Of a stretch of 34,515 bases of DNA, positions 24,722-34,155 are shown one piece after another. Each line of letters opens with the position of its first letter. Position 1 is the stretch's first letter. The notes below the pieces were generated by a model. The model ran no database searches, was not told where the DNA came from, and saw only the letters and a program-made list of their open reading frames with translations. The stretch is from positions 1 through 34,515 of the forward strand of contig NZ_PPQF01000045.1 of assembly GCF_002901865.1 (NCBI RefSeq). The letters are read 5' to 3'. Source of the DNA: Staphylococcus agnetis. GTDB taxonomy: Bacteria > Bacillota > Bacilli > Staphylococcales > Staphylococcaceae. The translations under genes and the position numbers were made by a program.

Positions 24722-27346
24722 TTATCGCCCGCTTTCCACAACACTTTGTGCTGTCGCTAAAATCGCACCAGGTACACGGAATGGTGAACATGAAACATAA
24801 TCAATTTGCATTCCGTTGAAGTGATGGATGGATTTAGGGTCACCACCCAGTTCACCACATACGCCAATTTTAATCGTTGACTTCGCTTGTTTTGCTTGGT
24901 CTACCGCTGTTTGTATCATCGCACCGACACCATTCACATCGAGCGTTTGGAAAGGGTCAACTTCTAAGATGCCACTTTGGATATAGTCATTAATGAATTT
25001 ACCCGCATCGTCACGTGAGAATCCATATGTTAATTGCGTTAAGTCATTCGTACCGAAACTAAAGAAATCACACTCTTTCGCAAGTGCACCAGCTACCATA
25101 CATGCGCGTGGTGTTTCAATCATTGTACCGATGAGGTAGTTTAATGATTGACCTGTTTGTGCTTCAATCCCTTTAATACTTTCAACAATTTGTGTTTTTA
25201 AAGTTGTAAATTCTTCAACCGTCGATACGAGTGGAATCATAATTTCAGGCTGACACGCGATACCTTCAGCTTTTAAGCGTGCCACACTTGTCATAATCGC
25301 TTCTGCTTGCATCACGTACAATTCTGGGTACGTAATCGCAAGACGACAACCACGGTGACCTAACATCGGGTTCGTCTCGTGAAGTTCTGCGATACGTTTA
25401 TTCAATTTGTCTTCCGAAATGCCTAACTGTTGTGCGACATTCGTGACTTCTTCACCCGCTTTAGGTAAAAATTCATGTAATGGTGGATCTAACAAACGAA
25501 CGATCGATGGACGTTCACCTGATAAACGGAAAATGTGTTCAAAATCTTCAGTTTGGTATTCACGGATTTGATTTAAAGCTTGGATGCGCGTCTCTTCGTC
25601 TGAAGATAAGATAAAACGACGCATTTCAACAAGACGCTCTGCACCAAAGAACATATGCTCCGTACGCACAAGACCAATACCTTTCGCGTTAAATTGGTAA
25701 CCCGCTTCAATATCAGGTTTCGTCTCCGCATTCATGCGGACATTCAGACGCGCAATATCTTCCGCCCATTGCATAAATTGTTCAAACTCTTCACTATGCT
25801 CTGCGTTTGTTGTTTCAACTTTACCAGCGTAAATGTCACCATTTGCGCCATCAACAGATACCATATCTCCTTCATGCAGCGTACCACCTGGATACGTGAT
25901 TACTTTTTCAACTGTGTTGATTTCTAGATTTGAACATCCAGTCACACAACATTTACCCATCCCACGAGCAACTACTGCCGCATGCGATGTCATCCCACCA
26001 TGCGTCGTTACAATCGCTTCACTTGCGATCATACCTTCTATATCTTCTGGAGACGTTTCAGGACGCATTAATATGACTTTCTCACCTTGTTCAGCGCGCG
26101 CTTTCGCTTCTTCAGCCGTAAAGACGATGTGACCTACCGCAGCACCAGGACTTGCAGGTAAACCAGATTGCGATACCACTTCAGCATTTGCGAGTGCTTT
26201 CTCTTCAAATGTCGGATGGAGTAGTGTATCTATTGATTTCACATCAACTTTTGTCATCGCTTCTTCTTTAGAAATAACCCCTTCTTCTACAAGGTCTACC
26301 GCAATTTTCATCGCTGCTTTCGCCGTACGTTTACCGTTACGCGTTTGTAAAATATAGAGTTTCTCATTTTCAATCGTAAACTCAATATCTTGCATATCTT
26401 TATAATGCGCTTCTAATTGTTCAGAAACCTCTACAAATTCTTGATGCACATGTGGCATTTGATCTTTTAATGTTTGAATGTCTTTCGGCGTACGAATACC
26501 CGCTACGACATCTTCACCTTGCGCATTTAATAAATATTCACCGAAAAGTTTCGCTTCACCAGATACAGGATTACGTGTAAACGCCACACCTGTACCACTT
26601 TGATCGCCACTATTTCCGAATACCATCTCTTGGACGTTAACAGCTGTACCGATATCATGTGGAATATCATTTAAATCACGATACACACGGGCACGGTCGT
26701 TATCCCAAGACTTAAATACCGCTTCAACCGCTTCAGTTAATTGTGTCAGCGGCTCTTGAGGGAACGGTTTAAACACTTCCTCTACATAGACTTCTTTATA
26801 TTTTTCACAAATGGTTTTAAGGCCTTCAGCTGGAATATCCGCATCCGTTTCATAACCATGTTCTTTTTTATAGCCTTCAAAATATGTATGGAACGCATGC
26901 ATCGGAATGTTGTAAACGACTTCACCAAACATTTGAAGTAAACGACGGTAACAGTCATAAGAAAAACGCGCATCATTTGTTTTTTGTGCTAATTTTTCAA
27001 CATTGTCATCATTAAGCCCCAAGTTTAAAATCGTGTCCATCATACCTGGCATGGAAATCTTCGCACCACTACGTACAGATACAAGAAGTAAATTTTGATC
27101 ATCTGAGAACGCTTTACCCGTACGTGTTGAAAAAGCTTCTAATTGTTCTTTTAATTGTGTGATGACAGTCTCAGGAAGTGTCTCACCTTGTTTTAAGTAT
27201 TCAATACACGCTTCTGTTGTAATCGTAAAACCATCAGGTACTGGTAAGCCAAGACGTTTCATTTCTGATAAATTCGCACCTTTACCACCAAGCAAATCCT
27301 TCATGTCTTTTTGACCTTCATCAAAAGCATAAATGTATTTCGTCAT
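24722..27346 (-). CDS. ppdK: Pyruvate, phosphate dikinase
   Basis: PPDK interconverts pyruvate, ATP and Pi with PEP, AMP and PPi. The 874 residues cover the whole enzyme: an N-terminal nucleotide-binding domain (about 1-340, starting YAFDEGQKDMKDLLGGKGAN), and the phosphohistidine domain with GGMTSHAAVVARG (His near 453), whose Thr is the regulatory target. The C-terminal PEP/pyruvate barrel has FGTNDLTQ and the catalytic Cys in GVCGELGG (near 827). The ATG follows GAGGTGAAACAGT. It is followed without a gap by its regulatory protein, a pairing common in bacteria that use PPDK. It may serve gluconeogenesis or PPi metabolism; the direction is not readable from sequence. Confidence 0.96.
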   Translation of the reverse strand: MTKYIYAFDEGQKDMKDLLGGKGANLSEMKRLGLPVPDGFTITTEACIEYLKQGETLPETVITQLKEQLEAFSTRTGKAFSDDQNLLLVSVRSGAKISMPGMMDTILNLGLNDDNVEKLAQKTNDARFSYDCYRRLLQMFGEVVYNIPMHAFHTYFEGYKKEHGYETDADIPAEGLKTICEKYKEVYVEEVFKPFPQEPLTQLTEAVEAVFKSWDNDRARVYRDLNDIPHDIGTAVNVQEMVFGNSGDQSGTGVAFTRNPVSGEAKLFGEYLLNAQGEDVVAGIRTPKDIQTLKDQMPHVHQEFVEVSEQLEAHYKDMQDIEFTIENEKLYILQTRNGKRTAKAAMKIAVDLVEEGVISKEEAMTKVDVKSIDTLLHPTFEEKALANAEVVSQSGLPASPGAAVGHIVFTAEEAKARAEQGEKVILMRPETSPEDIEGMIASEAIVTTHGGMTSHAAVVARGMGKCCVTGCSNLEINTVEKVITYPGGTLHEGDMVSVDGANGDIYAGKVETTNAEHSEEFEQFMQWAEDIARLNVRMNAETKPDIEAGYQFNAKGIGLVRTEHMFFGAERLVEMRRFILSSDEETRIQALNQIREYQTEDFEHIFRLSGERPSIVRLLDPPLHEFLPKAGEEVTNVAQQLGISEDKLNKRIAELHETNPMLGHRGCRLAITYPELYVMQAEAIMTSVARLKAEGIACQPEIMIPLVSTVEEFTTLKTQIVESIKGIEAQTGQSLNYLIGTMIETPRACMVAGALAKECDFFSFGTNDLTQLTYGFSRDDAGKFINDYIQSGILEVDPFQTLDVNGVGAMIQTAVDQAKQAKSTIKIGVCGELGGDPKSIHHFNGMQIDYVSCSPFRVPGAILATAQSVVESGR

Positions 27347-27372
27347 ACTGTTTCACCTCAAATAGTTTAATA

Positions 27373-27400
27373 TGTCATACTAATAAATATGAGTATGTCA
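27373..27400. promoter_or_regulatory. Imperfect dyad upstream of ppdK
   Basis: TGTCATACT (27373-27381) and AGTATGTCA (27392-27400) form a dyad with one mismatch and a 10-bp spacer, 27-54 bp upstream of the ppdK start. GTGACA also appears at 27532 and 27556. It could be an operator for an unknown regulator. The rest of 27347-27582 is AT-rich with no gene seen. Confidence 0.4.
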
Positions 27401-27582
27401 CATTATTTTTGAAAACGCAACGAAAAAAAGATAAATCATAAAAAATTTAAGAATTAACGACACCAAATTGTTAAGATTAAAGCTTTATATACGTATCATA
27501 TTCTTAATTTAGAATCATTTAGTTAATTACCGTGACACAAATCATTGATGTATATGTGACATAGAAATCGACATATAAAAAA

Positions 27583-27621
27583 GAAGCTTAAGTCACAACA
27601 CCGACGTGTCACTTAAGCTTC
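27583..27621 (-). terminator. Terminator after the putative immunity gene
   Basis: GAAGCTTAAGT (27583-27593) pairs perfectly with ACTTAAGCTTC (27611-27621). On the minus strand a TTTTTT run follows. Confidence 0.9.
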
Positions 27622-27631
27622 CCGCGAAACA

Positions 27632-28297
27632 TTAATAATCATTTGATTGGTGGGATTCCATTTTGTATGGACCATTACGTAATTCATCCATGAAGAGTGC
27701 GTAATTTAGGAAGGATCTTAAAATTAGTAAATCAATGCAAAGCAAAAATAATATACTAACCCAAATAAAACTATTCTCTTCAGCAGTGGTCGGTACCGTC
27801 ATAGCTAAATATGCTAACCAACCTAAGCTTGCTAGCTTTATCAATATTGCCAACAAGTTTAATGATGTTTTGGCTTCATCAACTACTATATGAAATTCGT
27901 TTATTGAAAATATAGAAATTGCAACAACAGAAAGTAAAACCGCCCCAATTATATTCATCCAATAAATTATTCCACTCCAAGGAGTGAATACGATACCAAT
28001 TAAATAACAAGAAGCTACTGCAATAGGTTGCAAATATCCGGAGATTACATTTATAATCAAATATCTTATAGCGCTTGCCTTACTAACTTTAATATTATCA
28101 AAACTATCTTGCTTGAATATAATCAAATTAAATACCATCCATATAGCATAAGTAATATACAAATAAATGGGTATATCATTCCATATATTTGTAGAATATA
28201 TCATCACAGAATTAAATAAAATAATCAATATAATCAAAAATATAATAAAAGGTTTCAAATACGACTTCTTTAAATTTGTAGCATAAGTCTCTAACAT
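27632..28297 (-). CDS. Six-helix membrane protein, putative toxin-immunity protein
   Basis: I do not recognise this 221-residue protein. It has about six membrane helices (near 17-35, 42-61, 76-105, 108-132, 146-168, 176-202), a short charged N-terminus and a polar tail. Its ATG overlaps the stop codon of the toxin-like fragment (ATGTTAG), with AGAGGAGAGACC upstream, so it was translated right after the toxin. That coupling, its membrane character and the membrane-active look of the toxin's C-terminus suggest an immunity protein. It does not resemble the DUF443 (TsaI) sequences I remember. The gene is notably AT-rich against its neighbours, which points to transfer. It is intact but has lost the operon head. 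Confidence 0.6.
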   Translation of the reverse strand: MLETYATNLKKSYLKPFIIFLIILIILFNSVMIYSTNIWNDIPIYLYITYAIWMVFNLIIFKQDSFDNIKVSKASAIRYLIINVISGYLQPIAVASCYLIGIVFTPWSGIIYWMNIIGAVLLSVVAISIFSINEFHIVVDEAKTSLNLLAILIKLASLGWLAYLAMTVPTTAEENSFIWVSILFLLCIDLLILRSFLNYALFMDELRNGPYKMESHQSNDY

Positions 28298-28910
28298 GGT
28301 CTCTCTCCTCTAATTAAATATCGTTTAAACCCACTTTTAACATAATTCCACCCTGATTTAACAGCGTTAACACCTGCATCTAAACCTTTATTAATACCTG
28401 ATTTAGCTAGGTCTGTAAGTGATTTATCCGTACCAGGTAGTTTCTTATCAAGAAGGTAGCCTACATCAATTCCCGCCCCTGCTCCAAGAAGTGTTCCTAC
28501 AACTGGAATAGGTATGGCTGTTCCTACTGCAGCCCCTACTGCAGTACTAGCACCTATTGCTCCTAAATCAACGCCCATCCCTACAAGCATCTCTTTAGCC
28601 GATTTTTCATCTAAATTATCGGTAATTTCTGAGACAAGGGCTAAAGGTTTTAACACTTCCCCCCTAATTTCATGCTATGTTTCAGTTTACCAATGACGTT
28701 TTTAGAAGTGAAGTCACCTTTTAATGTTTTTAATCCTTCATCTACATAATTTTTTAAATTTTTAGTAGCCGCTGTTCTAGATTTAAAATTTTCCTTCTTA
28801 AGTATATTGTCTCTAAAATTTTGAGATGAAAATGTATTTTTGAATTCAGTAGAGGCTGCTTTTTTCATTTCAGCTTTATCAAAGAATTGCTTAGAATCAC
28901 CATATTTGCC
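28291..28910 (-). pseudogene. C-terminal remnant of a glycine-zipper polymorphic-toxin-like protein
   Basis: Two overlapping frames make one broken gene. The upstream frame is open from 28910 (GKYGDSKQFF...) to a stop at 28650, ending KLGGKC. The downstream frame from 28656 reads VLKPLALVSEITDN. One extra G in the GGGGGG run (rc about 28659-28664) would join them as KLGGEVLKPL. The joined fragment is about 207 residues. It has a Lys-rich helical part, then a glycine/alanine zipper (GAIGASTAVGAAVGTAIPIP, GTLLGAGAGIDVG) like membrane-inserting ends of secreted polymorphic toxins, including T7SS LXG-type effectors. The N-terminal delivery domain is gone, so the family cannot be settled. The listed ATG 28868 is internal. 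The 5' end is cut at the junction with the CHAP remnant. Confidence 0.65.
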
Positions 28911-29173
28911 CTAAAACCATTAATACATTTTGGGGAGATGCGCGCAATTGGGCAGCTAAAGCAGCGAGTGAAGGATTTACGGTGAATAAAACACCTAAAG
29001 TGGGTGCAATTATGCAAAATTATGAAGGTCCCTATGGTCATGTCGCTTATGTCGAACGCGTCAATTTAGATGGCAGCATTCTCATTTCAGAGATGAACTA
29101 CATTGCGCCATATATTACTTCTACGCGCACAATACCTGCTGGATCTGTACACGCTCACAATTATATTCATTAA
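28911..29173 (+). pseudogene. C-terminal half of a CHAP-domain cell-wall hydrolase
   Basis: The frame is open from the junction and reads INTFWGDARNWAAKAASEG, then [20 protein letters not shown] and SEMNY to a normal Sle1/SsaA-like end HNYIH. The catalytic His (YGHV) is kept. The half with the signal peptide and catalytic Cys (QCTW) is missing, and no promoter or start belongs to it. The ATG-like starts inside are not real gene starts. It keeps its own terminator. It is the plus-strand partner of the break at about 28910 that also beheads the toxin-like gene. The relation to CHAP domains is clear; the exact parent gene is not known. Confidence 0.85.
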
Positions 29174-29176
29174 AAT

Positions 29177-29215
29177 AAAAATCCATGAACAGCGTTATAG
29201 CCATTCATGGATTTT
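29177..29215. terminator. Bidirectional terminator between CHAP remnant and panD
   Basis: AAAATCCATGAA (29178-29189) pairs with TTCATGGATTTT (29204-29215), followed by ACTTTTTT on the plus strand. It also ends panB-panC-panD on the minus strand. Confidence 0.85.
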
Positions 29216-29221
29216 ACTTTT

Positions 29222-31264
<2,043 letters not shown>

Positions 31265-31281
31265 CGTACTCACCCTTTTTT

Positions 31282-31305
31282 GATATACTTCATGATAAGT
31301 ATATC
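31282..31305. promoter_or_regulatory. Perfect dyad in the panB / ketopantoate reductase divergent promoter region
   Basis: GATATACTT (31282-31290) and AAGTATATC (31297-31305) are perfect inverted arms around CATGAT. A plus-strand TTGATA (31280-31285) with TATCTA (31302-31307) could be the reductase promoter, so the dyad would lie within it. The regulator is unknown. Confidence 0.55.
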
Positions 31306-31330
31306 TAATTCACTCAAAGGAGCAACTAAT

Positions 31331-32197
31331 ATGACTACAATTGGCATCATCGGTCCCGGCGCTGTCGGCACTGGCATTGCCCATGCGTTAAGCGGTGCCT
31401 TACACGTCGACCTATTAGGAAGACGCGATGAAACCTTAACGTTTTACGAATATGCCACCAAAGAAACATTCCCTATACAAGTTAAAGCACTGCACACCAC
31501 ACATCAAACATATGATTGGTTAATTATCGCTGTTAAAACAACGCAACTCGATGCCGTTTTATCTGATGTACAGCGTTTAATTCATCCAAACACACGTATC
31601 ATATTGGCACAAAACGGTTATGGGCAACATGAAAAAATCAAACATACTTTCATATATCCCGCTGTCGTATACATAAGTGGACAAAAAGAAGGCACGCGAA
31701 TTACCCATTTTCGTGATTACCGATTACGCATTCAAAAAGATGTGCATACCGAACGCCTTCAACACGCGCTCTCACAAACGCCTTTAACGTTAGAACTTAA
31801 ACCACACATTGAACAACAGATTTGGTATAAACTTCTTGTAAATTTAGGGATTAATTCCGTGACTGCACTTTCACGTGATACCGCAAAAGTATTAAAGTCG
31901 CCATCAATGGCACACGTGTGTCGTCAATTAATTGAAGAAGGACGCCAAGTGGCAAAAGCAGAAGGCATTCACTTTAACGAACATATTATAGAAGAAATCA
32001 TGACCATTTATGCAGGATACCCTGATGATATGGGCACAAGTATGTATTATGACCTCATGCATCATCGGCCGTTAGAAATTGAAAATATTCAAGGATATAT
32101 TTTGCGACAAGCACAAAAACATCACATCGACATCCCGTATTTAACAATGGCGCATACGTTGTTAGACTACCAACATCAAAAAGCGACTACATTTTAA
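31331..32197 (+). CDS. panE: 2-dehydropantoate 2-reductase (ketopantoate reductase)
   Basis: The enzyme reduces ketopantoate to pantoate with NADPH. The 288 residues show the Rossmann loop GIIGPGAVGTGIA at the start, VKTTQLDAVL, AQNGYGQ and the catalytic Lys in IWYKLLVNLGINSVTAL (near 180). The C-terminal helical domain contains MYYDLMHHRPLEIENI. ATG 31331 follows AAAGGAGC by about eight bases; a longer frame from 31280 would start within the divergent promoter. Its position beside panB-panC-panD supports the role in this family of many paralogues. Confidence 0.92.
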   Translation: MTTIGIIGPGAVGTGIAHALSGALHVDLLGRRDETLTFYEYATKETFPIQVKALHTTHQTYDWLIIAVKTTQLDAVLSDVQRLIHPNTRIILAQNGYGQHEKIKHTFIYPAVVYISGQKEGTRITHFRDYRLRIQKDVHTERLQHALSQTPLTLELKPHIEQQIWYKLLVNLGINSVTALSRDTAKVLKSPSMAHVCRQLIEEGRQVAKAEGIHFNEHIIEEIMTIYAGYPDDMGTSMYYDLMHHRPLEIENIQGYILRQAQKHHIDIPYLTMAHTLLDYQHQKATTF

Positions 32198-32208
32198 TAT
32201 ATAAAAAA

Positions 32209-32244
32209 GCCTTCAAAATCCATCACAGAATGTACTTTGAAGGC
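32209..32244 (-). terminator. Terminator of the GCCTTCAAA family after the 186-residue gene
   Basis: GCCTTCAAA (32209-32217) pairs with TTTGAAGGC (32236-32244). On the minus strand a TTTTTT run follows, so it mainly ends the 32287-32847 gene; it may also stop the reductase transcript. Confidence 0.8.
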
Positions 32245-32286
32245 CAATTTATATTTAAATGAATGATGACGCATTCATCATGTAAC

Positions 32287-32847
32287 TTACATATTATCGT
32301 TTTCGGATGTTTGTATAAATTGAAGTTCATACATCTCACGATCTTGATAACTATTAAAATGATCAATTTTACCTTTTAAATAAAGTGTTTGTTGTTTCCG
32401 ACTCGCATTGTGTTTAAATTGAATTTTAATTTTTAAATTGGATTCGTATCCATTATGTTGAATCGTACTTTCTAACTCATGAAACACTTCATTATTAATA
32501 GGCAACATATAACCCTCTTTACTTGGTAAAATGCTGGCGTATTTTTGTTGTAACACATTATCTTCATCAATGTAGATTTTAATTTGAAGTTCTTTCGCAG
32601 CACCTGCGCCCATGTTATACAGTTTTAAAAAGTCGTCACCCATGTTGTCACTATCTTTATCTGTCGTATTTCTCAGTGTTAAATGATCGCCATCTCGGGT
32701 CATCAATATTTGATTAAATCCAAGTGCCGGTAAAAAACTCATTTTCATTTGATAAAGTTGTACGGAGACAGATATAAAATAGAATAACGCCATCACAAAT
32801 GTCCCGACAGATCCTATCGCAGACAATACGTTTATGATATTCACCAT
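32287..32847 (-). CDS. Hypothetical membrane-anchored protein
   Basis: I do not recognise this 186-residue protein. An N-terminal hydrophobic segment (about 4-32, INVLSAIGSVGTFVMALFYF) looks like a membrane anchor without a clear cleavage site. A polar, beta-rich domain follows (about 45-186, with NMGAGAAKELQIKIYIDEDN). The segment LKLYNMGAGAAKEL recalls small immunoglobulin-like accessory folds, but I would not assign one. The ATG follows AAAGGAGGTATATGGT-type sequence, and a terminator lies after the stop. It is transcribed alone. Confidence 0.75.
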   Translation of the reverse strand: MVNIINVLSAIGSVGTFVMALFYFISVSVQLYQMKMSFLPALGFNQILMTRDGDHLTLRNTTDKDSDNMGDDFLKLYNMGAGAAKELQIKIYIDEDNVLQQKYASILPSKEGYMLPINNEVFHELESTIQHNGYESNLKIKIQFKHNASRKQQTLYLKGKIDHFNSYQDREMYELQFIQTSENDNM

Positions 32848-32921
32848 ATACCTCCTTTAAAGATACTTAAAAGCAGTGTTTGTGTTATTCCACTTACATG
32901 TTGACGTAAAACTTGAATTTA

Positions 32922-33107
32922 TTAACGATGTTGACCTAAAAAGTCTTTTGGCGTAATGGGGTAAAACGTCCATGTGAGCAACAACCCGAATAAAACGGCC
33001 CCAAGCGTCATATTCATCCAGTCGATATCATGCCCCACTATCGCAAGTAACGTTACACCTAAAAATCCTAATAGACTCATACATAGCCATGTAATGATAA
33101 ATTTCAT
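32922..33107 (-). CDS. Small two-helix membrane protein, 61 residues
   Basis: The frame encodes MKFIITWLCMSLLGFLGV, a short loop (GHDIDWMN) and a second helix (LGAVLFGLLLTWTFY), ending PKDFLGQHR. Two membrane helices fill almost the whole protein. AAGGAAGGG lies about nine bases before the ATG. It follows ykkD by 35 bp on the same strand, so it may belong to the guanidine-responsive transcript. I do not recognise the family. Confidence 0.65.
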   Translation of the reverse strand: MKFIITWLCMSLLGFLGVTLLAIVGHDIDWMNMTLGAVLFGLLLTWTFYPITPKDFLGQHR

Positions 33108-33142
33108 TTTCTAAACCCTTCCTTTATATAAAATCGTGCGCT

Positions 33143-33457
33143 TTAATTGATTAATTTTAAACCGATGGTACATCCTAATATCACCGCAATACATAGTAAG
33201 CGTAATGCATGCTTACTTTCACCATAAAAGATAATACTCACTAGTGTGCCACCTACTGCACCAATGCCAGTCCAAATCGCATACCCCGTACTCATGGGTA
33301 TCGTCTGTAGCGCAAGTGACAATGTGGTTAGGCTCAACATAAATGTAAGTGCGACACCTAGAATGGCGATTTTTTTATGGTGTTGCGCATAAATATTCAT
33401 ACATACAACCCCAAGCATTTCAAGCAGTCCAGCGATGATTAAATAGATCCATGCCAT
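33143..33457 (-). CDS. ykkD: SMR transporter subunit YkkD (guanidinium export pair)
   Basis: This 104-residue, four-helix small multidrug resistance protein has the conserved Glu in helix 1 (AGLLEMLGVVCMN, Glu13), and STGYAIWTGIGAVGGTL in helix 3. It aligns by eye with Bacillus YkkD (LEMAGVALMNQYA, AVWTGIGTAGG). YkkC and YkkD work as a heteromeric proton-coupled exporter. The ATG directly follows the ykkC stop (TAAATG), and both lie behind a guanidine-I riboswitch, so guanidinium is the likely physiological substrate. Broader drug export cannot be excluded. Confidence 0.9.
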   Translation of the reverse strand: MAWIYLIIAGLLEMLGVVCMNIYAQHHKKIAILGVALTFMLSLTTLSLALQTIPMSTGYAIWTGIGAVGGTLVSIIFYGESKHALRLLCIAVILGCTIGLKLIN

Positions 33458-33778
33458 TTACGTCGCCTCCTCTGTTGTCGTCATCTTAAGCCCAATGACA
33501 CCTAGTAATAAACAAATGATGAACAACAGTTTCACCATATTAAATGGTTCATCAAATATGAAAAAATCCACAATCGTAACACCGGTTGTCCCAAGTCCGA
33601 CAAACGTCGCATAAGCTGTACCCACTGGCAATGTTTTACTCGCATTAAGTAAAAGTGCGAAACTCATTGCAATCGCTATAATCGTCAAAACCCATGTTCC
33701 CACCGTTGTCGCATGTGTAATCCCAATGACCCAAGCCACTTCAAAACACGCGCCAATGATTAATTTAAGCCAATTCAT
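33458..33778 (-). CDS. ykkC: SMR transporter subunit YkkC (guanidinium export pair)
   Basis: This 106-residue, four-helix protein has helix 1 Glu in GACFEVAWVIGITHA (Glu13), and KTLPVGTAYATFVGLGTTG as in Bacillus YkkC (SLPVGTVYAVFTGLGTAG). Its helix 3 differs from the YkkD partner, which supports an obligate heteromer with opposite membrane topology. ATG follows GAGGAGGGTTGTATC-type sequence, right after the riboswitch terminator. Expression should therefore rise only when the ligand prevents termination. Confidence 0.9.
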   Translation of the reverse strand: MNWLKLIIGACFEVAWVIGITHATTVGTWVLTIIAIAMSFALLLNASKTLPVGTAYATFVGLGTTGVTIVDFFIFDEPFNMVKLLFIICLLLGVIGLKMTTTEEAT

Positions 33779-33794
33779 GATACAACCCTCCTCA

Positions 33795-33838
33795 AATAAA
33801 AGAACCTGAGAGACTTATGCATTCATAAATCTCCCAGG
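33795..33838 (-). terminator. Riboswitch expression-platform terminator
   Basis: On the minus strand CCTGGGAGA (rc 33830-33838) pairs with TCTCTCAGG (rc 33805-33813), then TTCTTTTATTT. The 5' arm is also the 3' end of the guanidine-I aptamer, so aptamer and terminator exclude each other. Confidence 0.85.
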
Positions 33839-33925
33839 CTTTTGTCCTTCCGTGTCATGTAATGTCATATTACATGGGTTTTCTCTCGGACCAGACTATT
33901 TATCAAAATACGGAACCCTAGAAAA
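33828..33925 (-). promoter_or_regulatory. Guanidine-I (ykkC-type) riboswitch aptamer
   Basis: Read on the minus strand, conserved blocks appear in order: CTAGGGTTCCG (rc 33911-33921), CTGGTCCGAGAG (about rc 33883-33894), AAAAC, then ACGGAAGGACAAAAGCC (rc 33837-33853) and GGGAGA. A variable hairpin (CATGTAATATGACATTACATG) sits between blocks. These match the ykkC subtype 1 consensus that senses guanidinium. Ligand binding should hold GGGAGA and free the ykkC-ykkD genes from termination. Gene content downstream agrees fully. Confidence 0.95.
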
Positions 33926-33962
33926 CCTAATTATTTCTATCACATTGAATTCAACGTCCACC

Positions 33963-33991
33963 ATAATAGCACACAACATGTGACGTGTAAA
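33963..33991 (-). promoter_or_regulatory. Promoter of the riboswitch-ykkC-ykkD unit
   Basis: On the minus strand TTTACA (rc 33986-33991), 17 bp, TATTAT (rc 33963-33968). The predicted start near 33956 leaves about 30 nt before the aptamer. Confidence 0.7.
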
Positions 33992-34120
33992 CCTTTGTGA
34001 ATTAAGTTTATTTTATAGTCATTCTATACAAAAAACACCAGACATTTAGGATGCCTTGCTGTCCTTTTTGAATATTTTTAAAACATATAGAGAAAAAGTT
34101 AAATAATTTGAGCAATTTTA

Positions 34121-34149
34121 ATTTGTTTCTAATGTTCATGCATTATAAT
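34121..34149 (+). promoter_or_regulatory. Promoter of the small RNA gene
   Basis: A perfect TATAAT (34144-34149) is seen. The -35 is poor: TTGTTT (34123-34128) at a 15-bp spacer or ATTTGT at 17. The predicted start, about 34156, falls exactly at the first base of the RNA's 5' stem. Confidence 0.6.
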
Positions 34150-34155
34150 CATACG

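Noticed and set aside
27632..28297. Assignment of the membrane protein to DUF443/TsaI and the toxin to TspA
   Set aside because: The sequence does not resemble the DUF443 members I remember, and the toxin lacks its N-terminal half, so naming them would be a guess.
28650..28868. 72-codon frame as a separate small gene
   Set aside because: The frame is open upstream to 28910 and continues in the next frame across a G6 run; the ATG is internal to a truncated gene.
28982..29173. 63-codon frame starting MNKTPK as a small gene
   Set aside because: CHAP-domain coding continues upstream to the junction at 28911, so this is the tail of a truncated hydrolase.
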